Assembly (NCBI RefSeq): GCF_016772475.1
Contig: NZ_CP068595.1
Span: 1,612,001 to 1,676,000 of the forward strand
DNA from: Paenibacillus sonchi
GTDB taxonomy: Bacteria; Bacillota; Bacilli; Paenibacillales; Paenibacillaceae
Length of the DNA stretch: 64,000 bases
Reading direction: 5' to 3'
Below, piece by piece: positions 16,467-25,397 of the stretch. The position numbers and the translations under genes were made by a program. Numbering within the stretch: the stretch's first letter is position 1; each line of letters starts with the position of its first letter. The notes beneath the pieces were generated by a model, which did not search any database, had not been told where the DNA came from, and saw only the letters and a program-made list of their open reading frames with translations.

Positions 16467-17216
16467 ATGAGGATAAGCTACCATAAAGAATACAGCCACC
16501 ACCTTCACAGAGATATGGAATACAAAGTGTACGGCCATGCCGGCAAGCCGATGCTGGTCTTTCCAACTTCATTGGGACGCTTCTACCAGTACGAGGATTC
16601 CGGTATGATTCAGACGCTCTCGGAATTCATCGATGCAGGCAAGCTGCAGATCTGGGCCTGCGACACCCTTGATGAGGAGACCTTCTTCTCCGGACACTGG
16701 AACCATGAGGATAAGGTGCAGCGGCATGAGCAGTACGACAAATACATCATGCAGGAGCTGATTCCAGGCATCCTCCACTCCAGCAAAGAGAGCAACGGCG
16801 GCAGCGGCCAAAAGATTCTCATTTCGGGCTGCTCCATGGGCGCATACTACAGTGCCAGCTTCTTTTTCCGCCATCCGCATGTTTTCGATACCCTAATTGC
16901 GCTTAGCGGTGTCTATTCCACCTATTACTTCTTCGGTGATTATATGAGCGAAACGGTCTACCTGAACTCCCCCCTGCATTACCTGCCGAACCTGGCCGAT
17001 GACGATTACCTGAACGCCTACCGCAGCAGCCGGATTATTCTCTGCGTCGGCCAGGGCGCCTATGAAGACGAAATGCTCCATGAGACCCGCTTGCTCCAGG
17101 ACCTGCTCCGGCGCAAGCACATTCCGGCGCAGATTGATTACTGGGGCCACGATGTGGATCATGACTGGCCCTGGTGGAACAAGCAGATTCATTATTATGT
17201 AGGCGGGTGCTTGTAG
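16467..17216 (+). CDS. Esterase-family alpha/beta hydrolase
   Basis: 249 residues of the EstA/esterase-D type. The nucleophile elbow is GCSMG with Ser123. A likely catalytic His lies in the C-terminal GHDVDHDWPWW. No signal peptide is present, so it acts in the cytoplasm. It follows the ATP-grasp gene in the same transcription unit, and the pair may make and hydrolyse, or transfer, one conjugate; this is inference. The ribosome binding site is weak (TAGGATG), consistent with coupling to the upstream gene. Confidence 0.82.
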   Translation: MRISYHKEYSHHLHRDMEYKVYGHAGKPMLVFPTSLGRFYQYEDSGMIQTLSEFIDAGKLQIWACDTLDEETFFSGHWNHEDKVQRHEQYDKYIMQELIPGILHSSKESNGGSGQKILISGCSMGAYYSASFFFRHPHVFDTLIALSGVYSTYYFFGDYMSETVYLNSPLHYLPNLADDDYLNAYRSSRIILCVGQGAYEDEMLHETRLLQDLLRRKHIPAQIDYWGHDVDHDWPWWNKQIHYYVGGCL

Positions 17217-17282
17217 GCAGACCCTGCTGCTAATTTAGTCAATAGACATCCATGCCGCCATGCGGCTGTCCAATAAACGCAA

Positions 17283-17315
17283 ATAGACCGCTCCCTCCCA
17301 AGGTATGCGGTCTAT
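17283..17315 (+). terminator. Terminator of the ATP-grasp/esterase operon
   Basis: Perfect 9-bp arms ATAGACCGC and GCGGTCTAT with a 15-base loop, 66 bp after the esterase stop. The T tract is short. Confidence 0.6.
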
Positions 17316-17369
17316 CTGTTCGGTATCCATTGGTGGAACCCTTGCGGAACCGCCGAGACATGTGCCTGC

Positions 17370-17657
17370 TTAAGCCGGCAGGTGCTCCTTACAAAACAGG
17401 ACCAACGCGGCCTCTTCATCCTCTTCCATATCAAAATCCAGAATCCGGCCGGTTGTGGTCTCAAGCAGATCGTAGTTGATAATGCTTGCTTCCTCATCCT
17501 CCACCTTCACGATCACCCGTGCAGATACACCATTTTCTTCATACAGCTCATCCTCCTCCGGCACATCCAGATTAATGACGAACTCATATCGCTTGCCGCT
17601 TAAAATCCCAAATGGATCTCTTACGTTCTCCACGGTGTAGCTTGTAAATGTCAACAT
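17370..17657 (-). CDS. Small acidic protein, DUF6509-like
   Basis: 95 residues with the recognisable start TSYTVENVRDPFGILSGKRYEF and a very acidic C-terminal half (FDMEEDEEAALVLFCKEHLP). Proteins of this kind are widespread in Bacillales and have no established function. AGAGGA precedes the ATG. It is convergent to the esterase operon and not clearly in an operon. The family name is from memory of similar proteins and should be treated as probable. Confidence 0.7.
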   Translation of the reverse strand: MLTFTSYTVENVRDPFGILSGKRYEFVINLDVPEEDELYEENGVSARVIVKVEDEEASIINYDLLETTTGRILDFDMEEDEEAALVLFCKEHLPA

Positions 17658-18001
17658 TTCGCATTCCTCTTTTCTTCAATCATCTGGCTATTGTATCATA
17701 CAATCCACGGCAGAAGCTTCCACAATTACCGCAGCTGAACAAATCACTCTGGGCAATGGAGATTACGTTGTAATCAGGATGATTCCAATATACTACAGCC
17801 ATGCAGTTCCATCAGTCCGCTCCTGTCCTCTTTCCGCATCAATTGTGCCGGCATCCTCATAAGCTTCGGGCATAGCCTACTCTTTTATACCCGATCCATA
17901 TACAGAAGGCGGTTTATACTGGCAAAGGGAGGAACCGCTGCGCAGTGTATATTTGCGCAAAAACCGCAGTGACGCCCACTGGGAACTGCCTGCCGGTAAA
18001 T
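17658..18001. other. Intergenic stretch without recognised gene
   Basis: About 340 bp between the DUF6509-like gene and the rlmN terminator. Open frames here are short, rich in rare-looking residues and lack good ribosome binding sites. No RNA gene or repeat was recognised. Confidence 0.5.
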
Positions 18002-18048
18002 ACAAAAGCGGTGCCAGGTGGAAGGCCGCCTGGCACCGCTCTTTTGTA
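18002..18048 (-). terminator. rlmN terminator
   Basis: Arms AGCGGTGCCAGG and CCTGGCACCGCT form a perfect 12-bp stem flanked by ACAAA and CTTTTGT. It lies 67 bp after the rlmN stop on the minus strand. Confidence 0.85.
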
Positions 18049-18114
18049 ATTGAAGGGGCGGCTCATTCAAAGGTATTTCTACCTTTGATTTCGGCGATCC
18101 GCGCGCGGCGCGGG

Positions 18115-19209
18115 CTACCCGGCAGCCACGCCGCTCGGGCTAGCGCCGCCTTTAGCCTTTTGGATCTGCTTGCTGCGCAGCTGGCCGCAGGCGGCATCGA
18201 TATCGACGCCGTGCTCCAGGCGGGTGCTTACGCTGACGCCCTGCTTTTTGAGCGTATCGAAAAAGGCCCGCACGGACTCGCGCTCGCTCCGCTGGTATTG
18301 GCTGTGCTCATCCACCGGATTGTACGGGATCAGGTTCACGTTGGCCATCTGCCGGCGGTCCCCGATCAGCTCGGACAGCTCCAGGGCATGCTCCTGGCGG
18401 TCATTGACATCCTTGAGCAGAATATACTCCAGGGTAATTCTCCGGTTCGTCTTTTCCAGATAGTAATCGATTGCGGGCATTAATTTCTCTATAGGAATGG
18501 CGCGGTTGATCTTCATGATCCGTGTCCGCAGCTCATTATTTGGCGCATGTAAAGAAATCGCCAGGTTAACCTGCATATTGGCATCGGCGAATTCTCTGAT
18601 TTTGTCAGCCAGACCGCTTGTGGATACCGTGATGCCCTTGCCGGCAATCGCCAGTCCCTTGTGATCCTTAATGATCGTCAGGAAATTCAGCAGATTCGTA
18701 AAGTTATCGAATGGTTCGCCGATCCCCATTACCACCACATGGCTGACCCTCTGACCAAGCCCCAGCCCGTCCAGATGATGCTGGACCTTCATAATCTGCT
18801 CAACAATCTCTCCGCTGGAGAGGTCACGGCTCTTCGCCAGCAGCCCGCTTGCGCAAAAGCTGCAGCCGATGTTGCAGCCCACCTGTGTCGTCACGCAGAC
18901 GGACAAACCGTATTTCTGCCGCATCAGCACCGTTTCGATCAAATTGCCGTCCTTCAGGCGGAACAGGAACTTGATGGTGCCGTCAGCCGACTCCTGCTTC
19001 ACATGCTCATCCATCGTTTGAAAAACAAAATGCTCGGACAACAGCTGCACCGTCTCGCCGTTCACCTCGGTCATTTCCGCAAAATCCTTCACCCGCTGGC
19101 GGTACAGGGATTCCCATATCCGGGACGCGCGGGATTTTTTATGGCCGTGCTCTACGAGCCAGGACGCCAGTTGCTCCAAAGTTAATCCATAAATGGATGG
19201 TTTATTCAT
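18115..19209 (-). CDS. rlmN: 23S rRNA (adenine-C2)-methyltransferase RlmN (radical SAM)
   Basis: 364 residues. The radical SAM cluster motif C-x3-C-x2-C is Cys112, Cys116 and Cys119 (CNIGCSFC). [17 protein letters not shown] and [10 protein letters not shown] follow in order. The C-terminal DIDAACGQL carries the Cys that forms the methyl-Cys/crosslink intermediate. RlmN methylates A2503 of 23S rRNA and A37 of some tRNAs. The related resistance enzyme Cfr was considered, but the motifs fit RlmN of the YloN type. AGAGGA is 7 bases before the ATG. The C-terminal tail ([12 protein letters not shown]) is unusual and probably not functional. Confidence 0.93.
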   Translation of the reverse strand: MNKPSIYGLTLEQLASWLVEHGHKKSRASRIWESLYRQRVKDFAEMTEVNGETVQLLSEHFVFQTMDEHVKQESADGTIKFLFRLKDGNLIETVLMRQKYGLSVCVTTQVGCNIGCSFCASGLLAKSRDLSSGEIVEQIMKVQHHLDGLGLGQRVSHVVVMGIGEPFDNFTNLLNFLTIIKDHKGLAIAGKGITVSTSGLADKIREFADANMQVNLAISLHAPNNELRTRIMKINRAIPIEKLMPAIDYYLEKTNRRITLEYILLKDVNDRQEHALELSELIGDRRQMANVNLIPYNPVDEHSQYQRSERESVRAFFDTLKKQGVSVSTRLEHGVDIDAACGQLRSKQIQKAKGGASPSGVAAG

Positions 19210-19454
19210 GATTTATCCTCTTTTCAAAACATTAAAGTTCAATTCATTCTACCTTGCAGAGCCCCGTCTAACAACATGCACTTATTGTCTCAAATTTTTT
19301 TTATTAAAACAAGAAGAATCCCCTGCTGTTCCCGCTTTAACCACAAATTGCAACACGCTGTAAGCCTCAAGAAATGCACTGTTCCTGCAATGAGAAAATA
19401 TTCCGTACAACATCCGCCGCAGCCAGCCATTAACCGAGCAGCATTGATCCATAT

Positions 19455-19488
19455 AAAAAGCGTACCCGCCACTTCGGATACGCTTTTT
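19455..19488. terminator. Bidirectional terminator
   Basis: Arms AAAAAGCGTA and TACGCTTTTT enclose a 14-base C/G-rich loop. It is 25 bp after the stop of the minus-strand deacetylase. Apart from this hairpin and a 37-bp rlmN leader, the 19210-19512 gap shows nothing recognised. Confidence 0.85.
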
Positions 19489-19512
19489 GTAACGTGAACA
19501 GCCGCTGCCCCC

Positions 19513-20895
19513 TTATCTGAAAATGGCGAATTTCAGCTGTTTGCTTTTAAGATATTCTATAATTGCAGGCAGTGCTTTGACCGTTACTGCTTTTTCATGC
19601 AGAAGATAGATGCCCCCGGAGGGATCGGTATTGTGAAAATATCGGGTGATCTGCTCCGCAGTATCCGCCTTCCAGTCTTCAGGATCACGGTTCCAGAGCA
19701 GCACCTTCAGCTTCTGCTTCCCGGCTTCTGCAGCCAGGGAGCCGTTGATAGCTCCATAAGGCGGACGAAACACGGTTACCGGTCTTCCGGTATTCTGCTC
19801 CAGCACCTGGACTGACCGCAGCAGGTTATTGTGATTCTCTCCGCTGCTGTTTTTCGTCAGGTCACTGTGATCCCAGGAGTGACTGCCCACCGGCATCCCA
19901 TGTTCATCGGCATAGCGGACCGCCTGCGGGTAATGCTGGGCGTTCTGGCCGATGAACAAAAAGTTCGCTGCCACTCCATGCGCCAGCAGAATATCGACAA
20001 TTTCCTGAGTATATTTCGACGGGCCGTCGTCAAAGGATAGAGCCACATACCCTTTGGCCAGACTATATTCATAGCTGCTTCCGTCCAGCTCCAGGGTTTC
20101 AACCAGCGGACTCTGTGCCTCTTGTAGCTCTGATTCTGCCTCTGGTCCTGGTCCTGGTCCTGCTTCCGCCTCTGGTCCTGGTTCTAATTCTGCAGCTAGC
20201 TCTGATCCTGCCTCCCCTTCCGGCTCCAGCACTTGTCCGGTTTCCGGCACAGGTACAGCCTCAGTATCGGCCTCAGTACTTTGATATGCCGCCTGATGAA
20301 TCACAGGGACATTGGTCACCGGAACACTGCTGCGGGCAGAGAGCTCCTGTTCATTGAAGTCTTCATGGGCTTCAGCACTGTTGAACACGGTGCCATCCAT
20401 CCGCAGGAAGAACAGTACGAACAGCAAGCTGAATAAAATACACCTCAGGACAATCGGCCGGGCCAAGCGGAAGGTTCCGGCACTGCGTGTGAGCGGCCCC
20501 GTCTGCTGCGGCTCGGGTGAAGGCAGCTCCGTTGGAACCGCGTCTGCTTCAGGCGGCGGAAAGGTTAGCTGTTTTAATTGAAGCAGCTGCGAGACGTAAG
20601 CTTCCGAACAGGCAAAATAGAGTGTCTCGGAGTAGGTACTGTTCATTTTGATAAGAGAGCTGAAATATGTACGGCGAAAGGGGTCCCACTTCGGGTAAAG
20701 CGACAACCGTACTCTATGTCCTTGAGAAGAGGCCAGCATATTCATTTGCAGGTATGTAAATTCATCGATGAGGAGAACTTTTCGGGTGAATCCGCCGCTG
20801 CCGGTTAGACCTACCTCCAGCTGATAGCCGTCCTGCTTATGTTCAAGCGACAGCAATTCTACGATCAGCGCGGCTTGTTGTTCAAGAAGAGGCAT
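19513..20895 (-). CDS. Membrane-anchored polysaccharide deacetylase (NodB domain)
   Basis: 460 residues. An N-terminal cytoplasmic region of about 145 residues without a known family is followed by one transmembrane helix (about 148-166). Next comes an extracellular acidic Pro/Glu/Gly-rich linker with PEAEAGPGPGPEAE repeats, then a C-terminal NodB domain. The deacetylase motifs are SFDDGP, SHSWDHSDL (two metal His) and RPPYGA, so zinc/cobalt binding and the catalytic base are intact. It should remove N-acetyl groups from peptidoglycan or another glycan on the outer face. The stop of the coiled-coil gene is 5 bp upstream, so they form one operon. The linker is encoded by short nearly repeated codon blocks and may vary in length. 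Confidence 0.87.
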   Translation of the reverse strand: MPLLEQQAALIVELLSLEHKQDGYQLEVGLTGSGGFTRKVLLIDEFTYLQMNMLASSQGHRVRLSLYPKWDPFRRTYFSSLIKMNSTYSETLYFACSEAYVSQLLQLKQLTFPPPEADAVPTELPSPEPQQTGPLTRSAGTFRLARPIVLRCILFSLLFVLFFLRMDGTVFNSAEAHEDFNEQELSARSSVPVTNVPVIHQAAYQSTEADTEAVPVPETGQVLEPEGEAGSELAAELEPGPEAEAGPGPGPEAESELQEAQSPLVETLELDGSSYEYSLAKGYVALSFDDGPSKYTQEIVDILLAHGVAANFLFIGQNAQHYPQAVRYADEHGMPVGSHSWDHSDLTKNSSGENHNNLLRSVQVLEQNTGRPVTVFRPPYGAINGSLAAEAGKQKLKVLLWNRDPEDWKADTAEQITRYFHNTDPSGGIYLLHEKAVTVKALPAIIEYLKSKQLKFAIFR

Positions 20896-20900
20896 GGATG

Positions 20901-21625
20901 TTATGTATTCCCGTTTCCGTCTGTGATATCTCCGCTTGGGGTGTTCCCCCCAAAAGGCACTGTCATCCGTGTGGCGAAATCGTTAATCATGCTGGAGAGG
21001 TAGGCTTTCTCCTGCCGGATTGTTTCGTATTTCTGTTTCACATGGGCATTCTCGGTTTCGAGACGTCCGATCTTTTCTTCCAGCTCGTTCATTTTCTTCA
21101 GCTTTTCCGAAATGGCATCATTATGCTTCTGGACCAGATTGGCATACTTTTGCCGCTCCAGCTCAATGGTGCTCTTAAGCTCATCCATTTCCGAAGACAG
21201 GGTGCCGTACATTTCACGGTGGTCCTCCATAACCTGATCGACCTTCAGATTGCGCTCCACCAGCTTATGTTCGAGCTCCAAAATACTCTTCTCCCGCTCT
21301 TCAATAACCTTGTTCAGGTTCTTCAGATCCTTGTTCAGCCGCTCCACATGTCCGCTGGTATGGGTCAAACGGTCCTGAAGCTCATGATTGGTCGTCTCTG
21401 CATGGGTTCTGGCCTGGATCATCTGCTCCACAGCAAAAATAAGATCCAGCGATTTCTTATCCAACTGCGCTTTGCCGGTGGAAATGAGGCTGGACAGGCT
21501 CTCGCCCGTTTCATTATTCACCTTTTCTTCAGGCGGCTCTTCCGCCAATTGAATCTTTTGAACCACGCCGGGCCTGGGCTGCTTATCCGCCGCCGCGTCC
21601 TTTTTCTTGAAAAAGGGGTCGCCAT
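20901..21625 (-). CDS. Coiled-coil protein of unknown function (start codon frameshifted)
   Basis: From 21614 down to 20901 the frame encodes about 237 residues dominated by a long coiled coil (heptads through LEHKLVERNLKVDQ and NELEEKIGRLETENAHVKQ). It has no signal peptide or membrane segment. No in-frame ATG exists. GAGGTG with ATG 21625 nine bases downstream is ideal, but that ATG is in another frame. One extra C in the C4 run (21615-21618 on the plus strand) would join them as MATPFFKKKDAAAD. The length of 725 bp is one short of a multiple of three. Without the correction the only start is GTG 21566, which lacks a ribosome binding site. It is co-transcribed with the deacetylase and could be a cytoplasmic partner of its N-terminal region. 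Confidence 0.7.
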
Positions 21626-21753
21626 CTATGCTATCACCTCATTATATTGTCAAAAAATGTCGAGCCTATACGCATTTATTATAGTTGATTTAGCCTGTCT
21701 GTAAGTGAGCCTTTATATCTAAGTTTCCTAAATGTATCCAAAGGCCTATTTTC

Positions 21754-21783
21754 AAAAAAAAGACACCCTCCTGGATGTCTTCG
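21754..21783 (-). terminator. Terminator of the YvkC-like/TetR operon
   Basis: On the minus strand, AAGACATCC and GGGTGTCTT (one mismatch) are followed by a run of eight T. It lies 23 bp after the TetR stop. Confidence 0.8.
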
Positions 21784-21805
21784 TCCCCTAACGAAATGCT
21801 CCTAT

Positions 21806-22411
21806 TTATAGCGGCAATCCGGCCTCCAGCTTGTTCAGCGCTTCTTCCAGCAGGGCCAGAAAGTCCGCCTCGGGATGCTCTGCATAATACTGCATCACCG
21901 ATATGTTGACACCGATGACCGCCCCCGCAAAAGCACGCACCGCCAAATCCTCCCGCTCTCTGCCCGTACGCCTGCAAGTCAATTCGATGATCAGGTCCAT
22001 CATGTTGACCATATTATTAATCATCGCAGCCCGCAGCTCCGGTACTGACATCACCAGCTCGTTGCGTTCACGCATTGTCGACAATTCCTGTGGCGTCATC
22101 TCCTTTGCCCCCGACAGCATCGCATTGCGCAGCGCCGTCAGCGGGGTCAGGTGAGCCGGCTGGCTCTCAAAGGAGGCAACCAGCAGCGGATCATAATTAT
22201 CGATGAGCAGCACATCTTCCTTGGTGGAAAAATAACGAAAAAAAGTGCTGTAGGAAATTTCCGCCGCTTCTGCGATTTGCTCTACCGTTGTTGCTTTATA
22301 GCCATACTGCCGAAAAAGCCGCAGCGCATGCAGCTGAATGCTTGCCATCGTTTTTGCCTTTTTGCGTTCACGCAATCCTGCTTGCGTAGGTTTCACAGAC
22401 AAACCGCTCAC
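21806..22411 (-). CDS. TetR/AcrR-family regulator (YvkB-like)
   Basis: 201 residues. The N-terminal helix-turn-helix is clear: ALRLFRQYGYKATTVEQIAEAAEISYSTFFRYFSTKEDV. The C-terminal ligand domain is helical and unassigned. The GTG start overlaps the TGA of the upstream dikinase-like gene (GTGA), indicating translational coupling. The pairing resembles yvkB-yvkC of Bacillus subtilis (established neighbourhood), so it probably represses its own operon from the promoter at 24887-24915. Confidence 0.88.
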   Translation of the reverse strand: MSGLSVKPTQAGLRERKKAKTMASIQLHALRLFRQYGYKATTVEQIAEAAEISYSTFFRYFSTKEDVLLIDNYDPLLVASFESQPAHLTPLTALRNAMLSGAKEMTPQELSTMRERNELVMSVPELRAAMINNMVNMMDLIIELTCRRTGREREDLAVRAFAGAVIGVNISVMQYYAEHPEADFLALLEEALNKLEAGLPL

Positions 22412-24842
22412 TCCCCGATCATTATACCCGGATTCTTGTCCTCCTCCAGTTTAGCACGATCTCCGCCCGAACCTGAAATAATCTGTATGCTGCCTCCCGC
22501 ACCATCAACAATGACCCTGTCGCCCGTCTTTAACCGTACAGAGGCATCCCCGCATCCTACAACTGCCGGGATGCCAAGCTCCCTCGCCACAATAGCTGCA
22601 TGGGACAGAGGTGCGCCAATATCGGTTATGATTGCCGCCGCCTTGGGAAAACAAAGCGTCCAGCCCACATTGGTCTTCGCTGCCACCAGAATTTCTCCCG
22701 GCAGCAGTTGTTCTCCCTCAGCCGGTGTGGCAAGCACTCGTACTATGCCCTCAACCCGCCCGGCCGCACCGGGAAATCCTCTAAGGACATCCGCATCCAT
22801 ACTGCGAAGCGCCTGAACGGGAGCCTCGGAATCATAAGCATCCACTCTGCGGTCAGGGTCCTTCGACCAGAGGAACGGATCGAATCTTCCCCTAATCACG
22901 GATGGCAGGGGCGGCAAAGCCTGATATCTCGCATAGGTTTCTTTTCGCGCGGCTACATGCTGCAGCATCGGCAGATCGCCTTCAGCCAGCCATTTCAGAA
23001 TTTCATCAAGGTACAGAAAAAACACCTCTTCCCCAATACCTGCAAGCTTACCCGCCTTAAGCGCAAATGCCCGGTTCAACCGGAATACCCTGGTCCATTC
23101 CGAGCGGACGGCCTCGCGCACCTTCGGCCCTTCCGCAACAGACTGTATCCGGCGGCGGAGCTGTTCCGGCTTCATGGATATCTTCTCTTCCATCCGCTTC
23201 CAGGCAGCATCATAGAGCTGCTGCTGATGGTTGACAAGGTCCTCTACTTGTATCGGCAAATCCCCATATTGTTCCAGCTGCCTCGTTAGCCAGAACTCAT
23301 CTTCGGCAGGTTCCGCAATGGAGAGTTCGAATTCATGGGGTCCGCGGTGCCCGTATTTCTGCAGATATTCTTCATGGCTCATCTCATTCTTAAGAATTCT
23401 GGAAATGCCCAGGACCGGACCCAAGCTCTCCAGTTCTGTACCTCCGCTAATGCTCGACAGCAGAATTTCCGCATCCTCGCTACCCAATTGCTTAATGAGC
23501 TTCTTCTTGAATTTCACGAATTTCTGCATGGGGGCACTGGCCCCTTCCAACGCAGCCCATAATGCCGCTACATTCCTTGGCCACAGCTCACGCTCCCACA
23601 GGGTAAGCAGCTCCTCCCTGCTCCCGGTGTCTTCCAGCCGCGTGCGGATCTGCTTGCACCATTCCGGTGTTTCCTTTACAAACCGGGGCAAATTCCGCAC
23701 AGCTTCCCGGGTGCGCCGGGTACTGTATACGATTCGCGGCAGCAGGGTCCTGATTAATTCCAGCTTATTAAAAGGGTACTTTGGCAGGGAGGCTCCCTCC
23801 GGGATTGGGCCGAACAAGTCACTCATTTGGCGCAGGATCGGCTGCACCTTCAAGCCAAAAGCAGAAAAGACGGAAACAGGCAAGCTGATGTTGGAATACA
23901 CCCGTCCACATATATTGCCGGATAACAAATAGTGGCCCGGAATGACATTATGCTCTTCATCAAGGGCGCGGAGAAACGACCAGCTCAGCGGGGTGAACAC
24001 GTCCGCAATCGATTCGCCTACATTGGTGTTGGTCCAGAGAAAATCTCCAGTCATGGAATCGTTGCATTCAAAATGGTCGAGGTTGCCTGCGCTCAGGGTG
24101 GTAATTGGACGCGCCTGCAGCAAGTACACCTTTCCTTGGACAGCCGCCCATTCAATGTCCTGGGGGCAGCCCGTCTGACGTTCAATCCTGCGGGCGTAAC
24201 GGTACAGCCGGCTTGCGATCTTTTTACATTCCAGAGGGCCTTTATATCGGCCTTTAGGCCGCGACACGGTGAACACATTTGCATTGGCCTCACCGGAAAC
24301 CAGCTGTTCCCCTAAACCGTGCACATAGTTCCCCTGCATCTCCAGCCGGCTGCCCGTAATGGGATCTGCTGTAAACAACACTCCAGACAGCTCGGATGGG
24401 ATCATCCGCTGAATGACAACGGCCATGGAACGGACCTCATGATCCCCTTGAATACTGCTGTTGTAGACCTGAACTCTTTCCGCAAATTGGGACTGATAGA
24501 CGGTATCCAGAGCAGCCCACAGCTGATCATCCGTTTCTACGCCAAGTACAGACTCAAACTCCCCGGCAAAAGAAGCGCCCGCCGCATCCTCACCGAGCCC
24601 CGAGGACCGTACGGCGAATGCCGCACCGGGGTGCTTGCTGCGTATAGCCGATAGTTGTGCCAAAATCTCCTCCCGGACTGCTTCCTCCATAACCCCGCCC
24701 TGCAGCGCTTCCGGAAACACTACAAAACCTTCAGGTACGGGATAGCCTTGTTGATACAACAGGCTCAGCATAGCCCCTTTTCCCCTGCGTGTTCCCGGAG
24801 CTGCGGCGTGATTTCCCGGAAACCTGCAACCTTGCTTGACAT
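22408..24842 (-). CDS. PEP synthase/rifampin phosphotransferase-like enzyme (YvkC-like), N-terminal frameshift
   Basis: About 811 residues when corrected. The N-terminal ATP-grasp-like nucleotide domain (GYPVPEGFVVF, AVRSSGLGEDAAGASFAGEFES) is joined through a long middle domain to the phosphohistidine swivelling domain, whose active His lies in GAPLSHAAIVARELGIP. Such proteins phosphorylate small molecules with ATP's beta-phosphate through a phospho-His; rifampin is a known substrate of one branch. ATG 24842 has GGAGG seven bases upstream but is out of frame. One extra G in the G4 run (plus-strand 24782-24785) restores HAGGKGAML, the conserved nucleotide loop. The uncorrected frame starts at TTG 24846. 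Length is one base short of a multiple of three. The downstream TetR gene is coupled. Confidence 0.82.
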
Positions 24843-24886
24843 ACAAAGACCTCCATCCAAAATATGAAACTCAGTATCATATTAAA

Positions 24887-24915
24887 CTTATATACCACTT
24901 GATATTTAATGTCAA
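24887..24915 (-). promoter_or_regulatory. Promoter of the YvkC-like/TetR operon
   Basis: On the minus strand TTGACA (24915-24910) and TATAAG (24892-24887) are 17 bp apart, with the initiation site near 24880. The region around it is A/T-rich with several short inverted repeats that could bind the TetR protein. Confidence 0.65.
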
Positions 24916-24928
24916 TATTTTCAGGCAC

Positions 24929-24959
24929 AAAAAAAGCGCCATCCCCCCGGGACCGCGCT
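24929..24959 (-). terminator. Terminator of the GIY-YIG gene
   Basis: On the minus strand AGCGC and GCGCT pair around a G/C-rich loop and are followed by seven T. It lies 18 bp after the GIY-YIG stop. Confidence 0.7.
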
Positions 24960-24976
24960 CCAGCAATACGTTTGGC

Positions 24977-25333
24977 TTATTTGTACAAGACTTTCTCCAC
25001 ATTGTATTTGGCTCTAAGCTTGTTCACAATGTATGTTTCATAGATTTCCCTGTCGACGGCATCATCAATGATGCAAACTTCAATCTTGGCCACCTCGTCA
25101 CGGTGCGGCTTCATCACCGAAACATTATCTTCAAAATGCTTTTTGATTCGCGGTCTCAGCTTTCTGGCCTTGCCCACAAACAGCAGCTCATCCTTGTCAT
25201 TGTAGAACATGAAGATGCCGCCTTTTTCGCGGGTGATCAGGTGAAAATCCGTGAATCCGTAGATATGGCTAAGTACAGGATTCTCCTGCTTCATAATGGT
25301 AACATCCGGTGCTGGAATCGTAATGCTGATCAT
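24977..25333 (-). CDS. Small GIY-YIG nuclease-like protein
   Basis: 118 residues. The central region GGIFMFYNDKDELLFVGKARKLRPRIKKHF matches the core of the UvrC-type GIY-YIG fold (GIF...LFVGKA, then the Arg of the second helix). The family's catalytic Glu probably lies in the C-terminal REIYETYIVNKLRAKYN. Related small proteins in Bacillales are annotated as excision-repair endonuclease homologues, without proven function. GAGGGAAGTGAG precedes the ATG. A second, larger GIY-YIG protein occurs at 36141. Confidence 0.78.
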   Translation of the reverse strand: MISITIPAPDVTIMKQENPVLSHIYGFTDFHLITREKGGIFMFYNDKDELLFVGKARKLRPRIKKHFEDNVSVMKPHRDEVAKIEVCIIDDAVDREIYETYIVNKLRAKYNVEKVLYK

Positions 25334-25397
25334 TGTAGCTCACTTCCCTCTTGTATATAGACATAAATAGTATCATAGTTCGCTATGGAATTGAAGC

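Noticed and set aside
15284..17216. Lanthipeptide or RiPP cluster around the ATP-grasp protein
   Set aside because: No precursor peptide, leader motif, exporter or second maturation enzyme is nearby; only an esterase follows.
18115..19209. Cfr-type antibiotic resistance methyltransferase
   Set aside because: [19 protein letters not shown] and the C-terminal DIDAACGQL follow RlmN of the YloN type; no Cfr-specific feature was seen.
21624..21632. ATA as an unusual start codon for the coiled-coil gene
   Set aside because: An ATG nine bases after GAGGTG fits better once one C is added to the C4 run, the same lesion as in six other genes.
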